Positions 21,810 to 34,226 of a stretch of DNA of 64,000 nucleotides are shown here, one piece after another; the first letter of the stretch is position 1, and the number at the start of each line of letters is the position of its first letter. The stretch is taken from assembly GCA_019973155.2 (NCBI GenBank), contig BPQB01000064.1, positions 62,001-126,000 of the forward strand, read 5' to 3'. The notes beneath the pieces were generated by a model, which was not told the DNA's origin, searched no databases, and saw only the letters and a program-made list of their open reading frames with translations. The DNA is from Phanerochaete sordida. Taxonomy: Eukaryota; Basidiomycota; Agaricomycetes; Polyporales; Phanerochaetaceae. The translations under genes and the position numbers were made by a program.

Positions 21810-24784
21810 TACTGTGCCTCTATGATAGATCATCTCCCATGTTAACGTCAGCATCTTGCACGACTCTTGACTGGTCTATGAGGTACGACAATGTCGAGCT
21901 GTTTTCGTCGCATCTGCGGGCGAGGTTAGGTAGGGCGTCATTGAAATGGGACGAACTCTACTCACAGCCTGTTGACGGACTGCTCGGCATCCAACAGCCC
22001 CTTCTGCACGAGCCGGAACACGCTCGCATACTCGCCCGAGCGGTCACGCAGGTGCCGCCCGTGCGCGTGCAGCAGCGCGTTCACCCACAGCAGGTCGAAC
22101 TCGAGGTGCGGGCTCTTCTCGAGGTGCTCCGCGACGAAGCGCAGCATCTGCGCGAGGTACACCACCGGCAGCTGGCGCGCGACGAGCCGCACGTCCGCAC
22201 GCGGCACCGCCTCGTACACGCGCCGCACGAGCGGCCGCTCGCCGAGGCGGAACGCCATCACGAGCGCCGTCAGGTGCGCGCCGCCCGCGAGCACGCGCAG
22301 CACCGCCTGCGGCGTCAGCTCCATGTCGAGGTCGAGCGGGTCGAACGCGAGCGCCGCGTCGAGCGCGTACACGAGCAGGCCCTCCGTCGACGCGGCGGCC
22401 CACGCGCGCCCCGTCGGCGCGAAGCGCACGCACTTCGTGCGCGCCTCCTGCCGCCAGCGCCGCTTGCTCGCGTCGCCGCGCGCGACGCCGGGGAGGCTGC
22501 TGTCCGCGCGGTCCTCGGCGTCGCTCCCGTCGCGGTCGTCGATGAGGTCCGCGTTGCCCGCCTCCGTCACGCGCCGGCTGTCGAGGAACTCCTCGGTGCC
22601 GTCGAGGCTCAGGTTCTGCGAGACCTGGAACTTCTTGACGAGGACGCCGTCGCGGACGTCGTAGAGCACGACGTACTTGCTGTTCCCGCCCGCGAGCAGG
22701 CACTGCCCGTCCGCGCTGTACGCGAGGCTGTTGAAGTACTTGCTCGACGAGTTGTTCGCCGCCGTCACGCGGTCGTCGGCCTTGCGCCCGCCCGAGATGT
22801 CGCGCCGCCCCTCGATCACGCTCGTCTGCTTGCCCTGGTCGACGTCGAAGAACATGATCTGCCCGTCGAGCGTGGACACGGCGATCTCCTTGCCGTCTGG
22901 CCGGTATGCGAGCGCGAGTGCATCGGCGCTGAGCTGGTACGGCTCGACGTTGTGCGAGCGGGCGTAGACGTTCCACACTCGTACGGTCTTGTCCCACGAG
23001 CCGCTAGCAAGGAGGTTACCTGTCGGCGAGAACGCGAGGGATGAGACTGGGCCATCGTGCCCTGCAAGCACGTCGAGGAGCTTTCCGGTCTGCACAGACC
23101 AGAGGAAGACCTCGAACGAGTCGCTCGAACCGGCCGCGACGACTTCGCCGCTCGGGTCGACGGCCAGACACGAGAACTGCACGGGCGTCGGAGACGTGAA
23201 CGTGCGGAAGTTGCGGTAGCGGATGAGGTCGAACGCGCGGACAGTGCCATCGAGCGAGGCAGAGAACAGCACCTGGCCCTGCTTCGCAAAGTCGACCGCC
23301 GAGATCGCGGCGGAGTGCTCGGAGAAGGTGACGAAGCAGAAGCCGGAGACAGTGTTCCAGACCTTGACCTTGCCGTCGTCGCCGCCGGTCGCGACGTTCT
23401 GGCCGTCGGGCGCGTATGCGAGCGTGTTCATGTCGAAGTAGTGGCCCTGCTGCTTGAGCACGTACGACTCGGACTGCCACTCCCAGACGAGCAGCTGCCC
23501 GAGCTTGCGCGCACCGAACGCGAGCCACTCGCCCGACGGGTTGATCGCGACGGACGAGATCTTCTCCTGCGAGATGCTCAGCGTGTGGATGTTCGAGAAC
23601 GCGGGCATCTCCCACAGGCCGAAGACTCCCGTCGAGAAGCCGACGATCAGCAGGTTCGACGGCCGGTGGAACGTGCTGCAGACGACTTTCGTGTTCGCCT
23701 GCTGGAAGTAGTTGCGCTTGTGCACGCCCCAGCGGGTCCGCGCGATCACGTCCGAGACGTGCCCTGGACTTGAGGACGTGGACGCGACAGGCTCTTCGTC
23801 CTCGTCCGTGTCGGATTCGGCGTCGGTCGCCTTGGCTTTCCAGGTGAAGACGGCGCCGTCACGGCTGACAGTGTAGATCTGAAAACCAAGTGAGCACATA
23901 GTTCAAGCGAGACATGGCAGGCGACGTACAGTTTTGCAGTCGGAAGAGAAGTAGGCGTCGATCACCACATCGCGGTGTCCGGCGAACGTTTTGGGGCGAA
24001 AGCCTTCGAGAGGGTCGAGAGTAAACAAGCGAGCGGTCATGTCTCGTGAGGCCGTCAAGAACGACCTAGATGGGGTCAGCTCACGGAAGCGAATGCGTGA
24101 ACATGAAGACGCACTTGGAGTCTGGTGCCCATTCTATGCTCATGACCTCATCGTGGTGACCAGTATAGGTCCGGTGCAGGTTGAAGGGTGCGAATTCTCG
24201 GATGAGATGGTTTGGTGTTCTCCACACCTGGATGTGGGAGTCGTGCGACACCGCGATGTACCTGGTGAACGTTAGCCCTTGTCCGCAGCCGTTGAGTTGG
24301 ACAATACGTACTTGCCATCCGGGGAGAATTTGATGGCCTTTACAGGCTTTTTGAAGTTGTGGTGGTGGAGCACGACTCCTCTCCGGACATTCACAAGCAA
24401 AGCGCGGCCGTCTGCATCACACTCAGCACAAGACCGAGATCAGTCGCAGGGATACGCACCTTCATCCACGCTAACAAGAACATTGGAGTCCGGGCTCAAA
24501 GCAATGGCAGCGATGTTCTTGCGGTTTTCAAATGGGAATGTCCAGGACTTGTTGCTGTTGTATCATTAACACCGCCCGACCTTTGACCAGCAGTTGCGCG
24601 ACTCACTTGACCAGGTCAAACGCGGACACTCGGTTTCCGACAGGACTGAACACGGTGTTGCCGTCCGACGTAAACACGATGTTTCCCTGACGGTACACGG
24701 TGCCGCAGAGGTTGGAGAACTAGGCAAGAGTCAATGCCGCTGCGAATGGGCTGCAGAAAGACGTACCTTGTAATTGGCCTTCAT
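21810..24784 (-). CDS. PWP2: PWP2/UTP1, WD40 protein of the small-subunit processome
   Basis: Start codon at 24784 (MKANYK, spliced to FSNLCGTVYRQGNIVFTSDG), then small exons with GNRVSAFDLVK, KSWTFPFENRKNIAAIALSP, HHHNFKKPVKAIKFSPDG and HLIREFAPFNLHRTYTGHHD. The large exon 21962-23899 holds most of two beta-propellers (for example VLAGHDGPVSSLAFSP, GSWDKTVRVWNV and QGHYFDMNTLAYAPDG) and the C-terminal Utp12-like helical part. A last exon (to 21810) supplies CDENSSTLSYLIDQ and a short acidic tail. Pwp2 is a subunit of the UTP-B complex that binds the 5' ETS of pre-rRNA with U3 snoRNP; it acts in the nucleolus. The gene looks intact. Confidence 0.93.
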
Positions 24785-25176
24785 GTTGCCCTGAGACCAA
24801 ACCAGAGATGTTTCCAGTCCAAAGCAGATCCGCAAAGGGTTTGGTACAGATGAAGGAGGCGGCAGGAGCGGAGCGTCGTCTGGTAGGCGAGCACGCTTGG
24901 AGGCCAAAAGTGAGCGGCAAAAGCTCTGGACGCAAAACTGCAAGCCACGTGGAAAATCCCAAATTGGAAGGCATAAGCTTTGGATCCTAACACGCACAAA
25001 TAACTGAGGCAACCGGCGAGCGACAATCCACTCCCAGAGTCTCGACGCTATCCCGAAGCTTTCCACCAATGTGAATGAAATAGGCGTGTAGCTACTAGTA
25101 TCCTGGCTTGCGAGTGCAGCTATTGGAGTAGATCTCGTTGTTATGAAGAAACTTCACGTTACGCAGCAAAAACAAT
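24785..25176. other. Promoter region of PWP2
   Basis: About 0.4 kb between the PWP2 start and the tRNA-Gly 3' end. No further gene was recognised. Confidence 0.35.
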
Positions 25177-25247
25177 TGCATTAAGGGGGAATCGAACCCC
25201 CGGCGGGTCGATGGCAACGACCCAGGTTACCACTACCCCATTAATGC
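25177..25247 (-). tRNA. tRNA-Gly (GCC)
   Basis: 71 bases on the minus strand. The acceptor stem GCATTAA pairs with TTAATGC, discriminator A. The D arm contains GGGGTAGTGGTAACC. The anticodon stem is GGTCG/CGACC around loop TTGCCAT with anticodon GCC. The T arm GGGGG-TTCGATT-CCCCC is perfect. No intron. Confidence 0.95.
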
Positions 25248-26258
25248 GTGTGAAACCAAGCGCTGCACATGACTATGGACGCATATGTCAGCACTTACGG
25301 CAGAGCCCTTATAAGCATCGTCGTGGCATTTACCCCACGCAGCGTCGGACCCGTCGTGCCTCGCTGTGCCTGGAAGTTCGTGATCCGGAGTGCTGCGACG
25401 TCGATCGGAGCTTTTCTTCAGGGACACTCGGGCGCGTGCACTCGGAGAAGCTTACGCGGGTCTAGGCCGGACGATGACAGAGTGTGTGCGTTCGAAGCGT
25501 TTCGCACAAGATACCTGACACTGTCATGTGGGCTGCGGCCCTCCACCTGCGCTGCCAGCATGGAATGTGCTAGCGTAGGTGCAGCTCGCCTCGCCCAACG
25601 TGCGTGCCTCCGTCATGACGTCTGCACTATGAGATACGGATGCGGGACGAACGCCGCATACTCGGAGCAACTACTTCGGAGGGCAGCGTCGAGCACCTCG
25701 CCAGCGGTCGCCGTTCTGGACGACGTCTGGATGTGCGACAGCGCCGCACGGCGACGAGCTCGACAGCGCAGACGTCAGTGATACGTCATGTCTGAGCATT
25801 GTGAAGGCTGTGAGTTCGCGTCCGGCAGGCCTCGCAAAGACCGAGACGCGACGAGACTGTCTTCCGCCAAGAGCGGAGTGCATCGCAACTATCAAGCATA
25901 GAGACAGAGCATCCGCGCAGATAGCTACTTGTGGCCGTGCGCTGCACCTGGGTTAAGATTTCATTATGGCGAGGCCGGCGACATACGACGTTAGAATTGA
26001 GCAGCCCTACTGACGAGCAGCGTGCCGGCCCCACCTCACTACAAATACGCACTACAAATTCAAAGTGGGGTCTTGTCAGCGGCAGCGTCGAAGGCAGCGA
26101 TGTCGTCGTCAGAGGGCAGAAAATTAAGGGTATTTGGGTCCGCGTCCCTGATCAGATAAGTCCCAGAAAGGGCATGGGACAGCGATGAGCAGGGTAAGAA
26201 CATGACGTCACATGGATCTGGACCATAACCCGGGCGTCTACTACTGAAGGTGGGGAAA
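25248..26258. other. Intergenic region upstream of the phosphatase gene
   Basis: About 1 kb. It holds the promoter of the large phosphatase gene. Several short frames are present, without motif support. Confidence 0.4.
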
Positions 26259-29200
26259 ATGGCGGAAAATAACGAATTTAATTCTTTGACCACGATGGAC
26301 TTTTTCGCAGCGACGAGGGAGCATAGCGCTGCCCCCGCCCCCGTCGCCGTCGCCGCTGCTGGACACGGCGTCCCCGACGGCCGCGAGCCGACGACGACGA
26401 TGGACCACAACGCCCCCGTGGGCGTCGCCGCTTTCGCAGAGGCCATCAACGCAAGGTACTCGCGTGCGGGGACGTCGCTCATACCACTTTCCCCGAACCA
26501 ACACGGCTCCACCACTCCTAATTTCCTGCCTGCTACTCCCCCGTCAGGTCCCGCCAGACCCGTTCAAGCTCAACCGTTTACTCTCACCATGCCAGCCAGG
26601 CCCGCTGCCCTGTCCCCCGCGCCTCTCTTATCTCTCCACCCGCCCCCGCCGCCCCATCGCTCGTCGCCGTTGGCAACAGCGGCCAGCCCGCCGCCACCAG
26701 CCGCCCCAGCGGACTTCAGGCTGTCTCTCCCCACCCTGCCCAGCCTGCCGGCGACGTCTGCCTCGTCCCAGCCGCTTCCACCCAGTGCCTTCACTGCCCT
26801 GTCACCCAACGCCCTCCAGCCGGTCCTCGGAGAGCCATCGATCCTCATCCTCGACATTCGTCCACACAATGTGTACGCCAACGCACGATTGCCGTCAGCC
26901 CTCTCCCTGAGCGTACCATCCACGCTCCTCAAGCGTCCGCTTTTCTCGCTGGATCGCCTCGCCCAGATGCTCTCGCCGTCCACACGGGCCAGGTTCTCCG
27001 CATGGCCCACCGCAAGCAAAATTCTTGTTTACGACGCCGACTCCACAACCCTAGCCGAGGGTGGGAATATTCTGGGCCTCTTGAGGAAGCTTCGGAAGGA
27101 GGGCTACGCTGGGGAGCTATGTTGGGTCAAGGGTGGATTCAAAGCAGTGTGGAGGGAACAGTTCGATCTGGTGGATCAGAGTGCACCTGTAGAAGAGGAG
27201 GACGAGGAAGGTGAGCTCCCGTCGCAAGCGGCGCTAGGAGCACCAGCCCAGCTACATCAGCCCGCCGCCAACATTCCGGGCGTCGAGATGTCGAAAACTA
27301 TGTCAGCACCTCCGACCATGGCTGGCTTTCCGCAGAGCGTACCGCCATCGATGCTCCTCCGTACGAAGAAGCTTCCTATGTCAGCCTTCACGTCATCCAC
27401 GACGACCTCATCACGACCATACCCTGGTGAGCCCTCAACCATGGAGTCCATGAGTGCCGAACCCACTCACCGCGATCAACACGCAGGCTCTATGTCAAAC
27501 CTCGTACCAGCGACTCCTCTGCCTTCCAGAGGCGATCCGTTTGCGGCTGCCACCATCCTTGGCGCCCCATCTGGAACGATGTCGACCTCGATGTCTCTGC
27601 CTGGTACTACCTTAAGACCAACATCCGGTGGACAACCGTTCTCACTCCGTCTCTCTGCAGGCACTGCTCGATCCCCATCTGTCGCGTCTACGTCCACGAT
27701 CCCCGAGGGCAAGCCCTTGCACGCCTTCCCTCCGAGGCTGGGTGTGATCCCAAACACCGGGCCGCTGGCGAGAAGTACAGACACAGCGAGTAGTCTGCCG
27801 ACACAAGGCGCCGGCGCCGCGTACGGCCTGGCCCCTCGTGAGCGTCAGCATCACAAGAGCTTCCCTGGTGTCGTCGGAGGACAAAGCGTGCGTACCACGT
27901 TCCTCCGCGGTTATTCGAAACTTACACCACATGTTATAGGTCGCCTTCAATCCGTTCTTTGATACGATTCGTCAAAATTTGGAGCTGGGCGGCGGCCGCG
28001 GCGCAGGCGAGGGCATCCCGCTCAGGCTGTCCCGTCGCGTGCGTCGGAGAGTGGGCGACCTGCCATTCGAGTGGTTGCGAGAGATCGCGCGCCGGAGTGG
28101 GCACGTGAGCGACGAGAGTCTCAGCTCGGACAAGGTCGAGTATCCTGCGGCCAAGCCGTTGGTGATCAGCCTCACTGACAATATGCAGTCTGAGACGGAC
28201 AGCGATGACAACTCTGCCACCACACGCCCTTCGCGCCGCGAGCGGACTCGGAAGAAGGTTGCCGGGCTCAATGGGCGCGACGACTCACCTGCTACTTCGT
28301 CTCCCCCTGCTTCTTCGCCTGACGGTGAAGGGCTCGCAAAGTCCCTCGCGATGCAGTTCTACAAAATCGAGCTCGGCGAGCAGCGTCGGTTGATGGGCGT
28401 CATGGAGCACCACAGCATGGAGAGTGGGGATGTTGTCGACGCCAATGCCAGCGCAATGCAGCCCATGGTCAAGTCCGCGACGGTCGGAGGCTTCACGACT
28501 AACAGGCAAGGGATCCCGTCAGGAGGGCTGTGCGGCCCCATGCCCACGCTGCCGGCTGGCCCTCCAATCGCAAGAGACGAGAAGACGAACGACGTAGACC
28601 AGGGGCGACAGACGTACCCGGGCACCGTCGCGGCGCGCATGTTGAGCGGGACGGCGAGTGAAGGTGGTGTACATGTGTCGAGAAGCGCCAAGGACCGTGC
28701 GAAGGCGTTCCCGTTCAGCATTACGGCAGGTGTCGAGAAGGGCGACAAAAACAGGTGCGTCCGCCCTCGCTATATGCGCCGCCGTCGGTCCTGTCGCTGA
28801 TCGACGTCGGCGTGTGCGCGCAGATACCGCAATATCTGGCCGTTCGAGCACGCCCGTGTGCGTTTGCACAAGTCTCGTCCGGAAGATGACGACTACATGA
28901 ACGCGAGCTACGTGCGCCCGCTCGGCACGAAGAAGCGCTACATCGCTACCCAAGGACCCTTGCCTTCTACGTTCACGGACTTCTGGATGTGAGTCCTTCC
29001 TCGATGTCGCCCTGATAGATGCTGATCTGACCGTCTGTGTCTTAATCAGGCTGTGCTGGCAAGAGAATGTGCACGTCATTGTCATGCTCACCCGCGAGGT
29101 CGAGTCTGCGCTTGTCAAATGCGGCAACTATTGGCAAGAGGGCGAGTATGGTCCGCTCCGGCTCAAGGTGGTCTCGACCAACGACACCCCGGAGCGTGAG

Positions 29201-31228
29201 AACAGACGTCGCGAAAGCGAGATGGCCTCCGGCTTCTTCAACGTACCCCAGGCTCGAGCGGCAGCCACGGACACCGACGACCACACGATTCGCCGGGTCT
29301 TCGAGCTCACGCACACCGGCTATCCCAGCGCCCCTCCGCGAACGGTTATCCAGCTGCAGTACCTCGACTGGCCCGACCTCGACGTTCCGAAGGACCCGCG
29401 CGGGTTGCTTGACCTCATGCAAGAGGTAGACGATGCTGTAGACAGCACTAGAGGAGACCGCGCAAGGGTGTGGGGCGAAGGGCCTCTCCGGGGCAAGTCT
29501 GGCTCGAAGAACGCTGCGGCCCTCAGCGACTCAAGACCGCAGGCCATCCAAACCGTAGAGAGCATGGACGACCTAGACGCCGAGACCGGTGTTGCGAAGC
29601 ACGCGATCGACAACCCGCCCGTTCTTCTGCACTGCTCTGCTGGTGTCGGCCGCACAGGCGGCTTCATCGCCGTCGATGCGATCCTCGATGGACTGCGGAG
29701 GGAGATGCGTAAGCGCCGCGAGGAGAAGGGCGCGCTCGACAAGCTGTCCTCTGGCTCGGGCAGTCCGGTACCCTCAACTGCCCGCGGAAGCTCGAGCCCC
29801 GTGTCGGGAGACACCGACGATGCCATGGAGGTTGACAGCAGATCTGTTGCAAGTGCGTCGCCCGCACGCAAGGACAGCGCACTCCCCGACACCGTGTCCG
29901 CATCCGCGGGCGACCTCCCGCCTGCCGCAGACCCCAGTCCCGCGGATGACATGGACGTCGACGTCGAGGCTTCGCCCAAGAGAATATCAGCTCCTTCGGC
30001 AAGTCGCCGAGTGCTGCAGCCCTCCACAGACCTCATTGACGAAGTACGGCGCTCTCACCTACAGCGCTCGTCCTCGCACACCGTCCGGGAACGCGACTTT
30101 GTCAGCTCGCCCTCGCCGATCATCCGGTCGCCGGCCCCGCACGTCCTCTCGCCTCGTGGCAACCGCTCTGAGACCGCGAGCAGCCTCAGTGGGAGCATGA
30201 CGTCCGGCCGGCGGTCGACGTCCACGCTCACCTCAGAGTCGCGGTCGGGCACGAGTCCCGTCGGGAGCTCGGCAGCGGGGAGCACGACAAGCTTGAACGC
30301 GGCGGCCAAGTCGATGAAGCTTTCAGAGCCGCAGGCCCCCAGTGCGGCGACGGCAGCAGTTGCAGGATCGACGGTGGCGACTGAGGCGGCTGTCCGCGCA
30401 GTCGGGGACAGCAGCAGCGGGAAGGCCCAGCGCGTTCTGGAGCACGCGAGGCTCGACTCGTGGCGAACCAACGTGTCAGACTCTGGTACTCATCATACCA
30501 CCGACAATCAGCCCACCATGCAGACCGTCGACGACAGTGTGGACGAGATGCCCCCGACCCCACGCAACCTCGCGTTCGACTATACCTCCCCCCGTCCTCT
30601 GGACGACGCCGCCTCGCCCCCGCTGCTGTCGAGCTACAACGAGCCCATCCGCCGCGTCATCGAGGACATGCGCGAGCAGCGCATGAGTCTGTGCCAGAGC
30701 CTGCGGCAGTACGTCTTCGTGCACCGGGCGATTATCGAGGGCGCGTTGATGATTGTGGATGAGGAGAAGAAGAGGGAGGACGCCGAACGGCTCGCCGCAG
30801 AGCAGGAGGCCGCCTCTAAAGACACCGGCGCAAACGCGGCTTCTGAGGCGCGCCCAACTCAGACATCGGGCGTCCAGGCACCCAAGGCCCAGAGCCCGTC
30901 CGCGCCCCGTGCGACGTTTGCGTTCAACCTCGACAGGGGCAAGGACGCGCAGTTCCCGCTGCACGCGCCCGTCCCGCGCGGCGCGCCGCTGGCGGATGTG
31001 CTCATGGACGACGACTCGCTCCTCCAGCCACCGCCGGCGATCCCGTCGCCGCGCTCGAAGCGACAGGCGAGCCCGACGGAGCTTGTGCAGGAGACCCTCA
31101 AGGGCGAGGCACGTCTGAACAAGAGGCCGAGTGTCAAGCGCAGGGGTCAGTCAACAGACGAGGCAGCAGGCGGCCTCACGGCGAAGTCGATCGCCCTCGC
31201 GTCGCCACATCCCTCCGACAAGTCATAG
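26259..31228 (+). CDS. Rhodanese plus protein tyrosine phosphatase (PTP2/PTP3/Pyp type)
   Basis: Exons 26259-27887, 27940-28754, 28824-28988 and 29050-31228 join exactly to 1595 residues. The ATG at 26259 is the first in frame. A Pro/Ser-rich N-terminus leads into a rhodanese-like domain (about residues 185-310: SILILDIRPHNVYANARLPS, SKILVYDADS, LCWVKGGFKAVW) that lacks the catalytic Cys loop, as in MAPK phosphatases. The PTP domain is spread over exons 2-4: RNIWPFEHARVRL, DDYMNASYVRP, YIATQGPLPSTFTDFW, the WPD loop LDWPDLDVP, and the signature LHCSAGVGRTGGF with the nucleophilic Cys. About 350 residues separate the signature from the closing motif SLCQSLRQYVFVHRAII, much more than the usual 40 or so; this gap is low-complexity and Ser-rich. 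Homologues dephosphorylate stress MAP kinases (Hog1/Sty1). Confidence 0.92.
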
Positions 31229-32101
31229 TCGCCCCCCGTTCCTCGACTCCTCCATCTCAGCTTGCTCCGTGTATTCTACCATGCTGCCCCTGCCATCCCC
31301 TATTTTGTTTATGCTTGCATCACTTCCTCTCTGCTGGACATTGGAGCATCTTCCTCAGCGTTCGTTCATCTTCTCCTGTAATATATTCGGAGTCCCCCGC
31401 GTCGTTCCCCTTGTGTTCTCCTCTGTCCTGCTTCCTCTGCCGTCTTATACATATATAGCTCTAGGCATCGTACTCCACTTCTCATATAGCATGGCGAGTC
31501 CGGGTACCTCCACCAAACCATCATCGTCCCCGATCTACACAGGCCGCACACACATACATCTCCATATTCCCCTGCATTCGACACTATCCCTCTGTAGCTT
31601 GCTAATTAGTAGTCACTATCCTGTCTGTTCCTGAAATGTCAGGTTATCGCGCTTCGTTCGATCTCGCGTGTAGCACGAGTCCAGCACGCCAGTGTACAGG
31701 TAAGGCCGACCGGCGCGACAATACTCGACGTGCTAGGCGCTGCATTCACTGAACCTGCGACGGAGCGTGTTGAGGTTCACACGTCGGCGAATGTTACGTG
31801 CATCCTCCATCGATGAGTCGCACGACTACAGTCGATCTGGACCTGGACCTTAAGGGTCCCCGCCCACGGCCCGTACATCCTCATGCTACGCAGCAAATGC
31901 CCAGATGTCCCCCAGTCAAACAACCGACAAAGTAAGAAGAGGCTCATGCAGGGCCGTTGACAAGCTCGCGACGCGCTGCGCCACGACGCAAGCGACTGCC
32001 TTTTACGCTGCACAGCGCACATCGCGAGGTGCGAACAACGAGCATGAACCACGGGCACTGGCAGGCTCAATTGCACGACGGGATGAATAGCCCGGCACGC
32101 G
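31229..32101. other. 3' region of the phosphatase gene and spacer
   Basis: A pyrimidine-rich 3' UTR-like stretch to about 31640, then 450 bases of spacer without recognisable genes before the convergent small secreted protein gene. Confidence 0.4.
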
Positions 32102-32537
32102 CTACCACAGGTTCTTGAACATCGCCTGCCAAAACGGCGCGCCGTTGAACCCCGTCGCCGTGCTCCCCAGGCGCGCGGGCACCGGCGGGTCCGCGTCGCG
32201 GCGCGTCCACCTGCGCGCACACAAGCAAAGCGCATGGTCAGCCCAAGCACTCATTCGGGGAGGAAAGGCGTACGAGGAGCGCCACGCTTCCAGCACGCTC
32301 GGGATGAAGGGTGCGCCGTTGCCGAGGCTGCCGAGGTGCTGCCCGGAGTATTGTGGTATGACGGTGCGCGAGGCGAGCGAGGGCCTGGGTGCGGGGTGTG
32401 GGTGTCAGTGTGATATGCAGCTAAAGGGGGCGCGCGACGCACCTCTCGTGCAGAGCGGCTTCTCGGTGGAGAGGGAGCGCGGCGGCCAGCGCGAAGAGAA
32501 AGAGGAGGCTGGTGAGGAGGGACGGCAAGAAGTGCAT
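32102..32537 (-). CDS. Small secreted protein, 104 residues
   Basis: Exons complement of 32443-32537, 32274-32384 and 32102-32210, total 315 bases in frame. The signal peptide is MHFLPSLLTSLLFLFALAAA, probably cut before LPLHREA. The mature part is about 84 residues without cysteines and contains two related segments, NGAPFIPSVLEAW and NGAPFWQAMFKNLW, the latter at the very C-terminus. I do not recognise a family. Effector-like small secreted proteins are common in Agaricomycetes, but cysteine-free ones with repeats are less so; a role in signalling or at the cell surface is only a guess. A strong TATA box lies upstream. Confidence 0.7.
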
Positions 32538-32655
32538 GGTGCGATATGGATGCCTAGTTGCCGTGAGTGAGCGTGTTGTGATCGTACACACGAGTGGGTT
32601 GCTCACCGATGCGCAGAGACCAGCTCTTGGCTCTTGTCGCTCCATGTATGCCATG

Positions 32656-32663
32656 CTTATATA
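32656..32663 (-). promoter_or_regulatory. TATA box of the small secreted protein gene
   Basis: On the minus strand CGTATATAAGCATGG, i.e. a consensus TATATAAG about 120 bases upstream of the start codon. This suggests regulated, strong transcription. Confidence 0.5.
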
Positions 32664-33190
32664 CGCTGCGCGTGGACCTAGGCCCTAAGTCGCTCTTCGT
32701 GTAAGTCAGCATCACCAAGAGGCATAGAGTTCGGGAGTTACACGTCTCCATCAAGATTTTCGTCGCGTGGTGCTGACGAAACGCTGCGGTGTCTGACGGC
32801 GGATCGCACAGAGGTTGGGCAGTTTTCGTGCGCACATGCTGCGCCATCAGGGCGGGCTTTTGTGGCGATGTGTGGGCTTTGATCAGCCAAGAGGGTCTCG
32901 GAGGGTGCCTGATACACCGGTTGGATGCTGGCACTTACCTGGCCCCACAGCACCAAAGAGACAAAGGCAGAAAATCAGCTGGTGACGTTCAAAATTGTAC
33001 AAAGTTGTATACATATTACAGAGTAGACAAGTCGGATGCCATTCGTATCAAGGGCGAGGAGTATCATACACTAGAGTACAAGCAGGCCGTCAGCACTTTG
33101 TCACACGATCAAATTGGCATCGCGTACTCATCGTCTGAGAGGGACAGTAGGCAAGGGTGGAATGATCTAGTCAGCGCGCGGGATCGGAAA
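32664..33190. other. Intergenic region
   Basis: About 0.5 kb of 3' flank of the ubiquitin-conjugating enzyme gene and upstream region of the secreted protein. No gene supported. Confidence 0.35.
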
Positions 33191-34024
33191 TCAGGTCCAG
33201 CCATGCGCACCATGGAAGTCCCAGCGAGTCTACAGAGCGTCAGTACCAGCTGACCTTCATCGTAACATGCGCGACACACCTTTCTTGGATCTGCAGGTGC
33301 ATGTCTAACGTATCTGTCGTTGTCTGGTGGGCTTTGGCTCGTGGATCAGGTAACGGACGACAGCAGCGCGCTTTGGTGGCTTACCGTTCCTTCGACTGCA
33401 AGGGCTAGATTAGATGACGATACAGCCAGGAGATTATGACCGACGCACCTTGCAAGATGCCAGCATACTTTGCAGCGTGATGCAGACAGCGCTGACGGTC
33501 AGCACCGGGGACCACTCGTTTCCTAGGATCGAAGCGCAGATCTGAGTGGCCAGGATAAGCTAGCGTGAACACTGGGAGTATGGTGACAGCGTACGTGTCC
33601 GTTCGAGTACACGTGCTGGAGGAGATGTATGTCAGAGCCGCGATGGGTGGCGCATAGCATAGCAGGACGTACTGGGTGGACGGGGGACTGGTACTGGTCG
33701 TCGACGACGAACGTGACCGCGGGTGGTGTGATTGGGTATGAATTGTCGAAGCCGAAACGAAGGGCAAACTTCTCTCCCTAGAACATGTCAGGACCTTTGA
33801 ACGTAGCTGGAGGGGGCGAACACGTACCGCGTAGAGCGTGTCACCGAGGACTTCGAGGGACAGAATCCACGACTGGAAGTCGTCTGCCTGTAGCAGAGTA
33901 ATTCCTGGAAATTTAAGGGCAGTTGAGACCCTCCGTCTGCACGTAGAGATCAGCTCTCACCTGTTGGACATCCTGTGACCTGGAGATCCCTGAGCTCTTT
34001 CTGCAGACGCCTGGAGACGGCCAT
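33191..34024 (-). CDS. Ubiquitin-conjugating enzyme E2, UBE2W-like
   Basis: A gene of many short exons. The start is at 34024 (MAVSRRLQKELRDLQVTGCP). Then come DDFQSWILSLEVLGDTLYA, EKFALRFGFDNSYPITPPAV with TFVVDD, QSPVHP, a 21-base exon HVYSNGH (33595-33615), and ICASILGNEWSPVLTVSAVC with the catalytic Cys in H-I-C-A-S-I-L. The C-terminus is assembled from tiny exons: SKER, PPDNDRYVRHAPADPRK and TRWDFHGAHGWT. The C-terminal PPDN-x-x-YV-R and W-x-x-H elements are those of UBE2W, the E2 that attaches ubiquitin to protein N-termini, rather than of UBC4/5. About 150 residues, cytosolic or nuclear. Confidence 0.85.
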
Positions 34025-34226
34025 GGACGAACGAGCGAGAGGCAGGTGCGGTGCCGGGCGCCTGTTCTGAGATCGCGATGTGGGCACGTGTGGGTGCTTC
34101 AGCCAGACGCCCGTCATTAGCCCTAGCGTGGGGTTTGTGTGTAAGCCCGACATGCCGACTTGCTGCCCCTCCTTCCGTTCTCTCTCCCGTCCTCCATCCT
34201 CATCCTACCCCACACTCACAAAAACA
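34025..34226. promoter_or_regulatory. Shared divergent promoter, E2 gene and NFU1
   Basis: Only about 200 bases separate the two divergent start codons. The NFU1 side ends in a C/T-rich tract, common before fungal start codons. Co-regulation is possible but not shown. Confidence 0.5.

Noticed and set aside
21758..23044. Long plus-strand open frame of 428 codons
   Set aside because: It is rich in Arg, Glu, His and Val and lies opposite the PWP2 coding exon, whose WD40 motifs are unmistakable; it is an antisense by-product of GC-rich codons.
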